DNA of 64,000 nt from Roridomyces roridus. Its lineage: Eukaryota > Basidiomycota > Agaricomycetes > Agaricales > Mycenaceae. The DNA lies in contig JARKIF010000149.1 in assembly GCA_029378245.1 (NCBI GenBank), positions 1 to 64,000 of the forward strand, in the 5' to 3' direction. This document shows, piece after piece, positions 1 to 10,952 of the stretch. Positions within the stretch are counted from its first letter, which is position 1. Every line of letters begins with the position of its first letter. A model generated the notes under the pieces. That model ran no database searches. It had not been told where the DNA came from and saw nothing but the letters and a program-made list of their open reading frames with translations. The position numbers and the translations under genes are program-made.

Positions 1-359
1 GATGGTCGGCAGCAGATACACCAGACGCGATGGGAGGTGAGACGGGGGTGGTGACGGGAATGGAGGCCTCGGGGTCAGCCACTGGCACAGCGTCAATATG
101 TGGCCAGAAATGGAAAGGTCAGCCACGCACCGGTCAAAGTCAGAGACAAAAGGGCAGGGACGATGATATCCTCCGGCTCGTCAAAGTTCCCGCTCGTCTG
201 CTGCTCCTCAAGACACACCCTCAGCTGTTCCTCCGCGTCAAAGTAGACGGCAGGCTCAATGGCAAGACCCAGGGCGAGGTCAAACGGGGAGTACTCCTTG
301 TTGGAGCGAAGACGACGCCTTGGCAATTGGAGGAAGCCTGTGGCTGAAGGAGTCAGCAT
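1..359 (-). CDS. Partial gene at the left edge, product unknown
   Basis: Two minus-strand exons are supported by splice signals: one at 359-131 (acceptor cttccag before it, donor gtgcgt after it) and one at 81-1 that leaves the window. The joined frame stays open across the 49-base intron at 130-82. The visible protein has an acidic stretch (FDAEEQLRVCLEEQQ, then EPEDIIVP) followed by a Ser/Pro/Val-rich segment. I do not recognise the family. A possible donor gtaagtac near 483 suggests a further upstream exon. The KDZ transposase on the opposite strand starts about 330 bp away. Confidence 0.4.
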
Positions 360-689
360 CTGGAAGAAAAGCGGAGGGAGAAAGGGAAATGCAGCGCCAA
401 GTTCCACAAGGGAGCTCTTTGCAGCCTGCGCCGGGTTCCAAGGTCGGATCCCCTTGCATGACAGAAGGAAATGTACTTACCATTCATGTGAATGGGGCCC
501 GAGTCCAGTCAGTGAGGGAGAGGGAAAGGAAGGGAGGACGTGAGGACAAAGAGACGGGATTTCCGTAAGTGACGAGATTTCCGTAAGTCTATTGCTCCCG
601 TGTCCTGTACGTGACTTTGTTGATCATGTTCCCGTGTCTGCTCCCGTGCCTGGATCTCGACTTGGCTATTTTCTCCTCACTTCCTGTCC

Positions 690-3600
690 ATGTCCATCAG
701 GCGCTTCAAGGGTCGATCGCGGACATGGCAAGTCCTGGGCTCTACCACCGGCGTCGACGACTGCGCCCCCGCCCCACCAGTCAAGAAACTCCGTTTGGGT
801 CCCATGAAACTTGCCCAGTATCAAGACAATCGGGCCATACAGCGTAAGGAAACCTGGGATGGTCAGTGGATGCAACGAAACGACAAGCTTTGGGCTGACG
901 CTGGATAGTCATGTCCACCACCAATCGTCAAAATCTTCTCGCCCTCCAAGAAATGGCCGCCGCCCCCGAATTCGATGCATCAAATGCACCAGATCTGCTG
1001 ACGGTCGCAGGCGTGCTGGATGGGACACATGAAGCTCAAATCAGTCATGCTGGTGGGGACCATGGGGGTGAAACGTTGGAGGACATCATTGAGCTTACAG
1101 AACGGGCAAGGTGAGTTTCTTTCGCTGGAATAGCACACCAATCTAATAACTTGTGTCAGGACTCGATGCAAGGATACAAGAACCCGCCGTGACCGTACTC
1201 AGAAAAGGAACGATGCTTTTGCCGCGCAGATGCCCAGCATGCTCAAGGCGTACTCGGCTTTCCGTGCGCGCGGCAAGCCAGACGAAGGGGACGAAGGCCA
1301 GCCAGAGCTTTACCAGGTCACGGTCATTGATCTTTTCAGTGCGTGCCTCGTTTCTTTCTTTTCATTTTCGATCTTACCAGAGGTCCAGCGGAGCAAAGTG
1401 AGACGCTATCTCTTCCCCTGGGTTGTGGGGGTTTTTCAGCCGCCCTTCTTAGACTCGGCCTTGTGCCGTCTGCGCCAGTGGACGCCCACTTTCGTCTTTA
1501 CCATGGCCACCCTCGACTTCTATCGTGTCTCCCATGCCCGGTGTCCTCAGTTTTCGATATACGCCTTTACTAAAACCCTGGCTGATTTACACGGGGTGCG
1601 TGGTTTTATTGCGCTCCCTCAGGCTGTTAGCTGACTTTTTTTTTACAGGTTCCTGTTCGTTCGACCATGCATCAACACTTCTCCATCGCCCTCGACCTCT
1701 ACCTCGACCTACGTCGACGTACGGAACTTCAAGTATTGACACACCTTGGCCGCGAGGATCCCGCCTGGCGAATGAAGAATTGTTGTCCGGCGTGCAGCTA
1801 CAGGCTCGAGGGAGAAGACGAGTTAATTTTCAGCATGCTGGTCACGATGGACGGGAATGACTCGTTGAAGCGGGTTCTACGACGCGGGCCCGGTGATGAT
1901 GGCCCTGGGGAGACGAATGAGCGCTGGGATGATCGCGATGCAAGTGACGGGTATTACCTGCCCGCGCGCAAGTCGATGAGTGGGCGAGGCGCCGTCTGGC
2001 CAATATTTTGCCTTCGGATGACAATGTGAGTTTTTCATTTGATGAGTATTGTTTTGAAGGTTAATGGCTGGGCAGGGAGCGGAAAATCCGTGCAAGGAGC
2101 GTTGGAAGAATATGCTGAACGACGTGACAGCAAAAATGTGGGGCATCTTCGACGAGACGGGTCTGTTTCTATGCCTGTGTCGACACGGGTTTGCTCTGGT
2201 TATGGTGGACATGCTGCGCAGCGGGGAGCTGTAAGTCTTTCTCCTCTTGAGCTTCAAATCTTACTGAATGACTTTGTCAGGTCTAAATATCCTCTGGCTG
2301 TGGTCGAGCACCTCCTCAAGCATTTCGGGGTCGATATTGGGGTCGGCTACGATATCGGGTGCCACTTCTGCACCACTCTCGACAAGAGCAAGCTGGGACC
2401 CAAGGCGCGCGAGGCTCGACTGCGGTGCCTTGTCGGATCGTTCCACGGGCACGCCCACAATCGACTCTGTCAAGTCTGCTTCTTGGCGTTATACGTCAAG
2501 GGGCTTGGGATTGAGGATCTGGAGGGGTGTGAGCGCCGCTTCTCCAGAAGCAATGCACTGGCGGGTTGTTCTCGCCGTGCGAGTCGGTTCCATCGTCAGC
2601 AGGAGATCACCGGGTATTTCAAGCACATGGACGACTACGACGTGTACGCTTCCCTCGGTATGTCGACTTCTCTCTCTCGCTGCGACATGAACGCTGATCT
2701 CATTGCTTAGCGACGTTCCTCTGCTCCAATTATGAGCAGTCTTTGAAGATCTTGGACTGACGAACCGATTGTTAGGCAGATGATGAGGGACGAGGACGTT
2801 GTGGATGGAGAGGAGTTCGTCCAGGCGCTTGCGGACGAGACGGTATATTTGCAGGAGCTGTGGAAGAGCTCCAAGAAGGCGGAGGATACTCCCGAAACCC
2901 GCTACGTTGCTTGCCTGGTAGCAGAGAGCGCTGACTTGTGAGTCTTCAGCCCATCTCTTCTGCCTGTATCTGACACGGGTGTGCAGAGCCAAAGTCACGG
3001 CTTGCAGGGCAGCCGTTCGCCAATCGCGGTCGGACGATGCAGCTTTCACGCCCGGCAAGACCAAGGCAGACATGGCGCTTCGGCATGCGTTGGAGAAGAG
3101 GGAGCGGAGCGCGATGGCGCTGGCGGATATCGAGCAGGAGCTTGGAATCACAACGCGCTGGACCCCGACGAGCCCAAGTTACATTGCCGCCGAGGAGGAG
3201 GCGCGCTCGCTGGAGTATCAGCGTGCCCTTGATCGACTGGAGCTCCTCGTCGTGGAGCGTCTGTTCGAGCTCACCAAGATGAATCAATCCGGCACCGGTG
3301 AGTTTCATTCTATTCCTTCTATTCCTCTTGCTGATTTCAATCCTAGGCTACAAGATGCGAAAACACATTGCAAAATCTCTACAGGCTCGCTCCAAGGCTG
3401 TCCGATCCGCGGTCGCAAAGTACAACGCCGCTGCCGCTGCTGTCACCCCACCTCGGGATCATGTCGACATCGAGCAGGTCCTCGAATATGCGTTCCTCGC
3501 CGATTTCGACCTACTCCGTCACAGCCATCACGAAGTCCACCGCCAATACTGGGCCCGCCCTGCATATCGCGCCGTTATGAACCGCTGGTTCCGCCTGGAG

Positions 3601-4110
3601 CGTGCACGAGAGGAGATCAAGCGACTAGATGTCGAAATCCGACGTTTCGTCACCTGGATGCGGGACGAGAGCGTGTTCCTCCATAAACGGGAGAGGGAGC
3701 TGCGGTGGACGGAGGGGAAGACGGAGCAGCAGGTGGAGGATGACCACGCCTTGGCCGTCCATCTTGCAGAGTACCGGGAGCGGAGGGGTAGGTTTGAGCA
3801 GTCGCACATGATGCGGCTGCACACGTTGAAACGAAGGTGGGGCACACGGTGTACTGCGTCCTTGACACCCGGCGTCCCGCTGCAGTCCGTTTCGCCCGAC
3901 GAGGATGAGGAGGACCAGATGCTGGTGGACGCGGAGCGGGAGGTGGGGATGGCGGGAGGGGAGGAGCCCACGCGGCAAGCAGATGATGATGAGGACCACT
4001 CGGAGGGCGAGGATGATGAAGCGCATGATGAGCAGGTTTCGGACTTGCTCTTCAAGATCGCCGGCCTTGGGATTGATGCGGAGGAACGCGGAGAGAGTAT
4101 CACAGAGTAA
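690..4110 (+). CDS. KDZ (Kyakuja-Dileera-Zisupton) family transposase, probably damaged
   Basis: This is the transposase of a KDZ DNA transposon, expected to act in the nucleus. Family landmarks appear in order: RTRRDRTQKRNDAFAAQMP (about 1185), a cysteine pair in ACSYRLEG with MDGNDSLKRV (1790-1870), MWGIFDETGLFLCLCRHGFA (2137), KYPLAVVEHLLKHFG with GYDIGCHF (2285-2370), GSFHGHAHNRLCQ (2434) and GCERRFSRSNALA (2527). A long acidic tail ends at 4110. About nine introns of 43-66 bases with GT-AG ends join these pieces. The first is 844-908, which puts the start at 690 in frame with 911. Two breaks are not explained by splicing: a shift near 1480-1495 and a shift plus stop near 2745-2760. The copy is therefore probably inactive, unless the breaks are sequence errors. 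No terminal repeats were found. Confidence 0.85.
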
Positions 4111-6136
4111 AATGTAGTTATTCAAAGAATTTCCTTTTTGAGCTAAGATCATGATGCGGGATCAGTCGGCACGACTTTATTGCGACTCTACTACATGGGA
4201 CTTGTACTTGGTAAGTCCATACTGGTATATCGCGACTTTATTGCAGCATTTGTCGCGCTCTTTATCGCGCCATAGGGAACCGGCCTCTATCCCCTCCAAT
4301 TAGAATGGACACCGCCATGGAATGTCCTCTCCTATTAGAGGGCATATATAGGTCCCAGAGGTGAGCACAGTCCAACAGCAGTCACAATTAGTCGCCGATA
4401 AAATGCTCGCATTGGTCGAGTAACTGCCTGGAAGAGAAATGAGTGCGCGTATTCGTACATTTAAAATGACCCCCGCATGGTTCAAGGTATGCACAAGGTG
4501 ACGCAATACCGAGGTCCTCTATGGCATTCAGGACGAGAGAGCCCGCAGACGTGCCAGGTCCTTCGAGAGCTGCTAGGCAATGAACGTTCTCCGTAGGATT
4601 GAAAGCGGTGTGCGTTCTTCTCGAGAGACAGACTGCGGCTGAGAGTTGAGACAAGGCGATCAAGATCGGAGTAAGCGTGACCGTCCCTTCACTTGAATTG
4701 CGATCGGGTGCGCGCAAGATGGACGGCGGTAGGCTGGTAGGCTGGACTCGGATATGAAAGCCTCGCCGTATGCGGAAGACACCGGCGGCTGCGGGTGGCG
4801 CTCAGGTTGTCTTCCCTCCTGCAATTACACCGAGCCAAGTGCACAGACCGAAGAGCCGGGTGAATCGACAGACAAGAATCAGGATGGTGGTAAGAAACAA
4901 AGGATGTTTGGTCGGATTACGAGTACTTATGTAATGAGCGTAGCGAAATGGAATGAGTAATCGGTTCTTTCAAATTCTGCACCCCATCAATTGAAAGCGG
5001 CTCTCGATCGCGTAAGGTATGATCTCTGCCTTTGTTTATATTTATATGTCTGATATATCACTGATCACTGTGATCAGTGAACTGTCACATTCTGTCACCG
5101 TTCGTGATGTCACGGTCAGGCTGCCCGAGCGTGACAGGTCACGTTGTGACTGTCCCAATCTCTGACCCATTATCCTCGACCGCCTCTCACATCGCCACAT
5201 CTCCGATTTTGCCCTCTACCAATAGGCATCCTCATCATGCTCCCCGCAAGTCTCGGTGTGCATCCCAAGTGCAACCTTACCCCGAGCTCCTCCCTCTTTT
5301 TCTTAAAGACTACTGTACCATTACAACCATATGTTCACAGGGTGTCACCCGTCACTCGACATGTTCACTGGGTAACAAGTTCACGGATCAAATATCACTC
5401 GGCACTCGGATCAAAATTCCATATTAGGAAATACGGCAGATCGGCAATCACTCGCATCAACCGGCATTGCGGCCGGAGCGCAGCTTTTGGACCAAAATCT
5501 CAACCGTCACCGTCACCGAGGTCAAATAGGTTCAGTTCACAGGCGTCCGTCACCCCACCTGAACAAATGGTCGTAATAGTACAGTATTGGGAGGGCCTGT
5601 CACCTGTGTCTTGTTCTTTGAATACAAATTGCACACTGTCAACCTGACAAATTTAGGACATGGCTCCCTGTGTCTATGAAGCAAGCTGCCGCCTGCCTTG
5701 GCACCCTTATCAACGACATCCTCACGGGATCGAAAATCCTGGATCCACGCCTCCATTCGTATCCTCGAAGATGCCGGCCACGTCCGTGCTTCCAGTTTGT
5801 GAATTTGAGGGCAATATGTACAGCAATGGACCTGCTTTCTGGACAACTTGCAAGAGGCACGCAGATCAGGAGCTGTCAACATCGGGTTGTCGTGAGAGAG
5901 TTTCGGGTCAACACTGATGCGACTGATCGTTCCCGCCAAAATTGACGTGATCCGATCAAATCATTACGTAGGGAGGGGACCTCGAAAACTTTTTTCAAAA
6001 GTTGCTCAGAATGTCTTGTTATGCACAAAAAACATTGGCATCACTGGACTTCCCTTTTGGGATGTCAAAACTCTCTCACGATACCCAATGTCTGACATTT
6101 CTGATCTGCGTGCCCCTTGACAACTTGTATGCATGA
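4111..6136. other. Gene-free stretch with short repeated motifs
   Basis: No convincing coding region was found on either strand. Just past the KDZ stop the motif CGACTTTATTG occurs twice (about 4172 and 4233), with a related CTTTATCGCG near 4260. Between 5060 and 5560 there are many GTCAC/GTGAC motifs in both orientations, including the palindrome ATCACTGTGAT. This is the pattern of a decayed transposon's subterminal repeats, but I could not define ends. Confidence 0.4.
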
Positions 6137-6388
6137 GGGTTATTCTCCTCTGCCGGGATCACGATAACTAAGCGTCGGAACCATTTGAAGGCTGACATTG
6201 TCGAGGCCCTGCAATGTCTCAAATGTTTCATACTGCGTGATCTTCTGTTTCACAAGCCGGTACTATTTGAGCAGGGCAAGGAGGATGTGTTTGAGTTGTC
6301 TGAGGAGACAACGGAGCAACAAAAGGGCAGCTGGGACGACCTGGTTGACAACGATCCCGACAATTACGAATTTAGTACCACTGTATAA
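6137..6388 (+). pseudogene. hAT transposase C-terminal remnant
   Basis: The frame GLFSSAGITITKRRNHLKAD, then IVEALQCLKCFILRD and an acidic tail, matches the C-terminal dimerisation region of hAT transposases, where FSSAG and the RRN-L motif are typical. Nothing recognisable of the RNase H core precedes it, so this is only the 3-prime end of an old element. It differs in motif type from the hAT gene at 31.5-35 kb, so it represents another hAT lineage. Confidence 0.6.
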
Positions 6389-6442
6389 TCTACAATTCAT
6401 ATCTTGACGTGCCTCCGAGTCGTACTGTTTGGTACTCTTCTC

Positions 6443-6532
6443 TGGAGCAAGCCCAGGCTTGGGCTTGGACGGGCTCGGGCTCGGGCTTCAAGAATCTCAG
6501 GCCCGAGCCTGACCGAGCCGGGCCCAAGTCAA
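6443..6532. repeat. Subterminal GGGCTCGGGCTTGG-type repeats of the hAT remnant
   Basis: Tandem copies of GGGCTTGG and GGGCTCGG are followed within 40 bp by their inverse GCCCGAGCC and GAGCCGGGCCC. This sits 55 bp after the hAT remnant's stop, the usual place for transposase-binding subterminal repeats. A weaker related stretch (GAGCTCGGGCTC) occurs near 52390. Confidence 0.55.
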
Positions 6533-6775
6533 ATACTCTAGGTTACAACACATAAGTACGAGTTCTGCCGGAAACGGCATCATGCCAAGTTTGGTGCTTC
6601 CGGGTCATTACGGGGCCACGTGGCTTGGCATCGTACCACTGCTGCCACCATCGCCTCAAGCCGATCGTAGGCTATAGCCATCTTCCAGCCGTTTCTGCCG
6701 TCTCGCACCTTTGCTGCGTCTTCTCTGAGGTACGCATTCTCAGGCAGCAATCCTAGTCCAGAAACGTGTCCCCAG

Positions 6776-9157
6776 ATGTCGCGCCACAGACGCTCCGCCC
6801 AACGTCCTCCTCCTCGCAGTTTTCCACAAGAACTCGTGGATGCGATTCTCGACCACTCAGACACAACGGACACATACACTCTCAAGTCCTGCGCATTGGT
6901 GGCACGCGCTTTTCGACCGATGAGCCAGAAATTCCTTTTTTCAGAGCTCACGATTTTGCCTCCGGGACACGACAGCGCTGATACGCTGGAGCGTTTGCGT
7001 CAAGTTCTTTCCGAATCATCATACCTCGTGCATTGCATCCGAGTGCTCCATCTGGTACAGTCCAAGATCAACGAGCCCTGTCCATGGATGCAGTCGCGGA
7101 TCCTCCCCTCCGTGCTCGCCACCCTCACCGATGTGATCAACCTCGATCTCAAGGTCTACAACTGGGACAGTTTGGACCTGGAGTCCGAAGAGGCGATATA
7201 CACCCTGATCACTCGCTCGTGCCTCTCCTCCATTGTCGTCAGAGAAGCTCGCTTGCAGACGGACGCGAGGTTCTGGCGGCTATTTCAATGCTTACTTGGG
7301 GGTCCGGGCCGTTGCAAGCACGGCATATAAGTACGAGAACTTGGCTGGGTTAAAAGTATGGAACATAAATAATTGCTCAACCATTGGAATCGAGCACAAA
7401 GTCCTGCAACTTGTGGTTGAGAGACTGCAAGTCATTGATCAGTGATCATGATGTGGCCAAGTGGCTATGTAGAGAACCCGGCTCCCTGTGACGTGACTAT
7501 TGTGATGCCTTTCTGGGCTACCTCACTCTGTCTGCAAGCCAAAACCTTGAAGAAAAAAATGGCTTTTGACTACATGGGAGCACTCACCATAATATGTAGA
7601 ACCCTTCTATCCCTTGACTTTACCTTACACTGCCAAGCCTAATGAGATCGGTTCAAATCTCTGTGGCCTGCAATTCAGCTGCCATTTGGCCCACTGGGAC
7701 ACTCCAACTGCAACAGAAAGTGTTAGTGATGGATGTACAATAGGACTGTTGTGAAATAGCCAAGCACTCAACAGACCAGGGTCCAAAATCCTGTGGATGG
7801 GATGTACCCACTGTGTGTTCCAGTATCCAGGGTTTCAAGGAAAATGTGGGCTCTTCACACACATCCAGGCCGAGATTTTGTCGTCAAGCTGCTCCAGGAC
7901 TGCACAGTTGGGGTGAAATCTCAGTGAGGACACTAGAAATCAGTGTTAATGAATATGAACATCCATAACAGAATTTCCCTCATTTTGACTGCAATTTCTT
8001 TTTGTAATTTTTCTTGAAGGTGTGTTTAGCAGAAGTGCATGTCCTTCTTCAAGCATACCAACATGTCAGAGGCCCAGGGTCTCCAGTGAATCTAGAATGA
8101 GCTGATCACAAACCACAAGTAAATCACCAATATCATATTCAATATTTGGAATGAGATCTCACTCTCAGGGAACAAAACTCAAGTCCAGGTACTGAAGGTT
8201 TACTCGCGAAATCTCAAGTCATTTGGGGGGAAATTAGATGCTCTGGAGAGAAAAGAAAAATATGCTGATGGCAGCTGTCAAAATCAGTGATTGTAGCCGC
8301 AAAAAGGAAATGCACAGCCGCCACAATCAAAAGTTGTAATGATGTTAAAAAGTTGCCCAACTTCTGGCCTGACCAAATTTTAAAAGAACGAGAACTTAGC
8401 AAGTAAGTTCTCGTAACCCGTCACTCTCGAAAGCGTATCTGTGTTGCAGCTGTTCTCCTCTTTCTACAGCTCGTCGCAGGAAGTCCCGTGCCGCTCAGGG
8501 CAACTACGCCTTTCGTCCGTCGATCTGAAGAGTCGCTCTCACGCGCTGTTGCTCTGGGCGAGCAATCATGTGGATTTGAGCCATCTTCGTCATCTACGAA
8601 CAATGGTGGACAACAAGACGGTAGATGTCGTTCAGCACATTGTCAACCAGGCCATCCAAATCCAATCGTATCACGTCCACTTTTGGTCTGTCCTCTGTGC
8701 GTGTATTCTCAATGCTTGGTCCTGGCATTCTGGAACTGATCCCCGTGTCTCCGCAGCAATCCCCAAAATTCCGAATATCCAACACTTGCAGCACCTTCGA
8801 GCACTGGAAATCACCGTTGACTTGGATTGGAAAGAAATCGAGGAGTTGGGACATAGCGACGATCCGACTCCCATTGATGACGCTGTTCGTGTCTGGGAGA
8901 CAGTGGCTCACACCGTTGAGCGTCTGGTTTTGAATCTCGATATATGGGATCCCCGAGACTTGTGGCACTTTATGGACCCAACTACCCGGTTCGCCAAACA
9001 CGAAAGCGCTTTGCGCGATGTCATCGTCCGCATGGTATCGTGGAACCCCAATCCAGGTGTGTCGGACGAGGGTCGGCTGTATATCGAGCAAGTTCTCGGT
9101 GATCTGAAGGCGAGAGGGATGTTGACGGTTGTGACTTGCAGCCCAGATGAGGACTAA
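6776..9157 (+). pseudogene. F-box protein gene split by a 1.1 kb insertion
   Basis: The N-terminal part starts at 6776 and shows an F-box-like stretch: FPQELVDAILDHSDTTDTYT, then LKSCALVARAFRPMSQKFLF. F-box proteins bind Skp1 in SCF ubiquitin ligases and choose substrates. The frame reaches FWRLFQCL at 7293 and then runs into a repeat and a stop. The C-terminal part resumes after 8416 (VSVLQLFSSFYSSS) and continues with LRR-like lines such as LQHLRALEITVDLDW to the stop at 9155-9157. Joining across the repeat gives an open frame through LPVTLES, so a single intact gene existed before the insertion. No introns are obvious. Start choice rests on the ATG immediately before the F-box. Confidence 0.75.
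7294..8416 (+). mobile_element. Helitron-like non-autonomous element, copy 1
   Basis: About 1.12 kb without coding capacity. It starts ACTTGGGGGT followed by a hairpin (GCCGT, 7-base loop, ACGGC). It ends with a perfect 11-bp palindromic hairpin ACGAGAACTTA-gcaag-TAAGTTCTCGT. The 10-mer ACGAGAACTT also lies near the 5-prime end (about 7333). A second copy lies at 49595-50704. No target duplication flanks either copy, and the disrupted F-box frame is restored by simple removal. These traits suggest a rolling-circle Helitron/Helentron, but the canonical TC start and CTRR end are absent, so the class is inferred. Confidence 0.6.
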
Positions 9158-9496
9158 GCTACTTACCTACTTACTCTGTTTGCATAGTCTGAAACACCCT
9201 ATTTCTTGTCAAGAGTCCTTTTGGCCCGTGGATTCAACTGGAAGCGGTAAACATCAAGCCAAACATTTTCACCGTACCAAGCACCTGACTGCCTGTTCCT
9301 GAAACCCGATCTGTGATTGACCTGACGAGTCCTTCAACCCTCGTGGTGCAAATGATGCCTGCCAGGTTGTTTCACCAGTTGAGTTGCCTGGGATCAGGCT
9401 TCTCGTCCGGATTTGCCTGCGGTATTGATACTACAGATACACCACTGTAATGGATTGATAATGGAGGGCGATTGACAGCAGATACCCTTGACGGCC

Positions 9497-9504
9497 TATA
9501 TAAG
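9497..9504 (+). promoter_or_regulatory. TATA box of the CBM52-like gene
   Basis: TATATAAG lies about 35 bp upstream of the first ATG at 9539. The spacing is short for a fungal TATA box but the sequence is a perfect match. Confidence 0.5.
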
Positions 9505-9538
9505 CCACCCTGCCTCGTCCATCCCGGCAGCAACTCAA

Positions 9539-10216
9539 ATGCCCCACCATCTTACTTGCACTCGCCACAGTCATCTCCCTCGGCGTCACGGTCGACAGTG
9601 CAGAAACGCTCCAGAACTGTGGTAGCTCCAAGTATTTCCCGTCTCAGGCAAGTGCTTAGGCGTGCGTCTCCGCTGCTTTCCACGATTGATCTTACAATGA
9701 TAGTACACCTGCTTCGATGAAGGATTTCTTTGTCCCATCGTAAACGGCGAGGTCTATGTCCGATGCGGACCGGAGTGTTATTCTGTGGATCAGTACAGGT
9801 GTGTGTGTTCGTTTTGAGGAATCATGAACCGTAACCAGTCTCCCAGCTGCTCCAACAATACCCTCGAAGCGTACATTCCCGACGACCCTACTAAAAAACT
9901 GCAACACTGGTTTTGATCCTTCCCAGGTCAGATCGTTCCTTCCTTCCTATCTCATCGCATATTCTCGTTCTGACGCCGAATTCAGAACGTCTGCATCGAC
10001 AATAACATTCTCTGCCCGATCCTGGAGGGGAACACGACCCTTTTCTGCTACGGTTCGGCTAACTGTTATTCGCCTTACCAATACGGGTGCGCACTGGGAC
10101 AAGTATAAGTACCCACGAAGCACCCCTGCACCCACCTGCGTCGGCTTGGACGGCGCCAATCCAATCTGTGATCCGACTGGGTGTCTATTCGAGGGCTGTT
10201 GTGAAGGGTTAAGTTG
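9539..10216 (+). pseudogene. Secreted CBM52-type cysteine-rich carbohydrate-binding protein, frameshifted
   Basis: The frame TILLALATVISLGVTVDSAE reads as a signal peptide. It is followed by NCGSSKYFPSQYTCF, FLCPIVNGE, VRCGPECYSVDQY, then a second unit NVCIDNNILCPILEGN, CYGSANCYSPYQYGC, and a Cys-rich end stopping at 10214-10216. Paired C-x-G-x-YxPSQYxC units are typical of the CBM52 carbohydrate-binding fold found on fungal beta-glucanases; this protein appears to be little more than the module. Introns: 9648-9703 (GC-AG), 9799-9846 and about 9926-9985. Three one-base shifts break the frame: in the C4 run after ATG, in an A6 run near 9895, and near 10104. Either it is a pseudogene or the assembly has indel errors. 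Confidence 0.65.
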
Positions 10217-10431
10217 ATCAATATCGGGGAGGGGACAAGTGTTGCAATCCGTGTGATCTTGGGTTGTTTTGTTGAATTATCCAGAGAAGTGGTGATAAAT
10301 GTCTTTTTGGTTCCATGCATACAGTCGTCAGTGAAGTAGAAGTGCACACTTCGTAAATCAGATCCCGTCGGCTTCCTCGATTTCTCGGAAAATATGCATA
10401 CAATATCATTACTCGTAAGTAAGCACGTAAA

Positions 10432-10952
10432 CCTACTCTGCCTTTTCTTGGTCAGGAACCCCGAGAGGTCTCCAATGGGAAGATAGAACGGCATCTCTAC
10501 GGCAGCGAAGAGGAGGACGATGCCGAGGTACCAACCTGCCATACAATTGGCCTGCAGGGATCCAAGTCAGTCGCTTGCAGGGGAGGAGATAGGAGGACGA
10601 GGAACGCACGAATGCAAAAGCGCCTCCGATTCTGACTGGATGGCGATTAGTCTAGGACGGAGGGGGATGGCAAGGGGTGCTCACGGAAGAATAGAGAACG
10701 CGTAGCGTTGCCGAGCGCAGCTTCGTTGTATCCTGCGGCCACTGTCGGAGATTCATCAACTTTCGGCCAGAAGACGGGAAAGACGAGACGTACAGAATCC
10801 CAACACAAAGACCAATGTACACTGAGTCTGAAAAAGTAATGGATCACCAGATCTTGAAAATTGGACGCGCTGTCAAGCCCGATGGAGGGACATTGGAAAC
10901 TGGTTGTGGGGTGTAGTAGGAGCACTAGGAGGGCTACTATTAGCAGGTACAA
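10432..10952 (-). CDS. Probable GPR1/FUN34/YaaH-type membrane transporter, partial
   Basis: Minus-strand exons spell a membrane protein. The best segment, after splicing out 10550-10605 or nearby, reads RIGGAFAF, then ANCMAGWYLGIVLLFAAVEM and PFYLPIGDLSGF. A glycine-rich IGGAF, the AGWY turn, a last TM helix and a short LPxGDLS tail resemble the end of GPR1/FUN34/YaaH transporters (acetate or ammonia export). An upstream hydrophobic stretch begins near 10952, but its frame and exon borders are not resolved, and I could not find the family's N-terminal signature. The gene may be truncated. Assignment is by pattern memory only. Confidence 0.4.
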
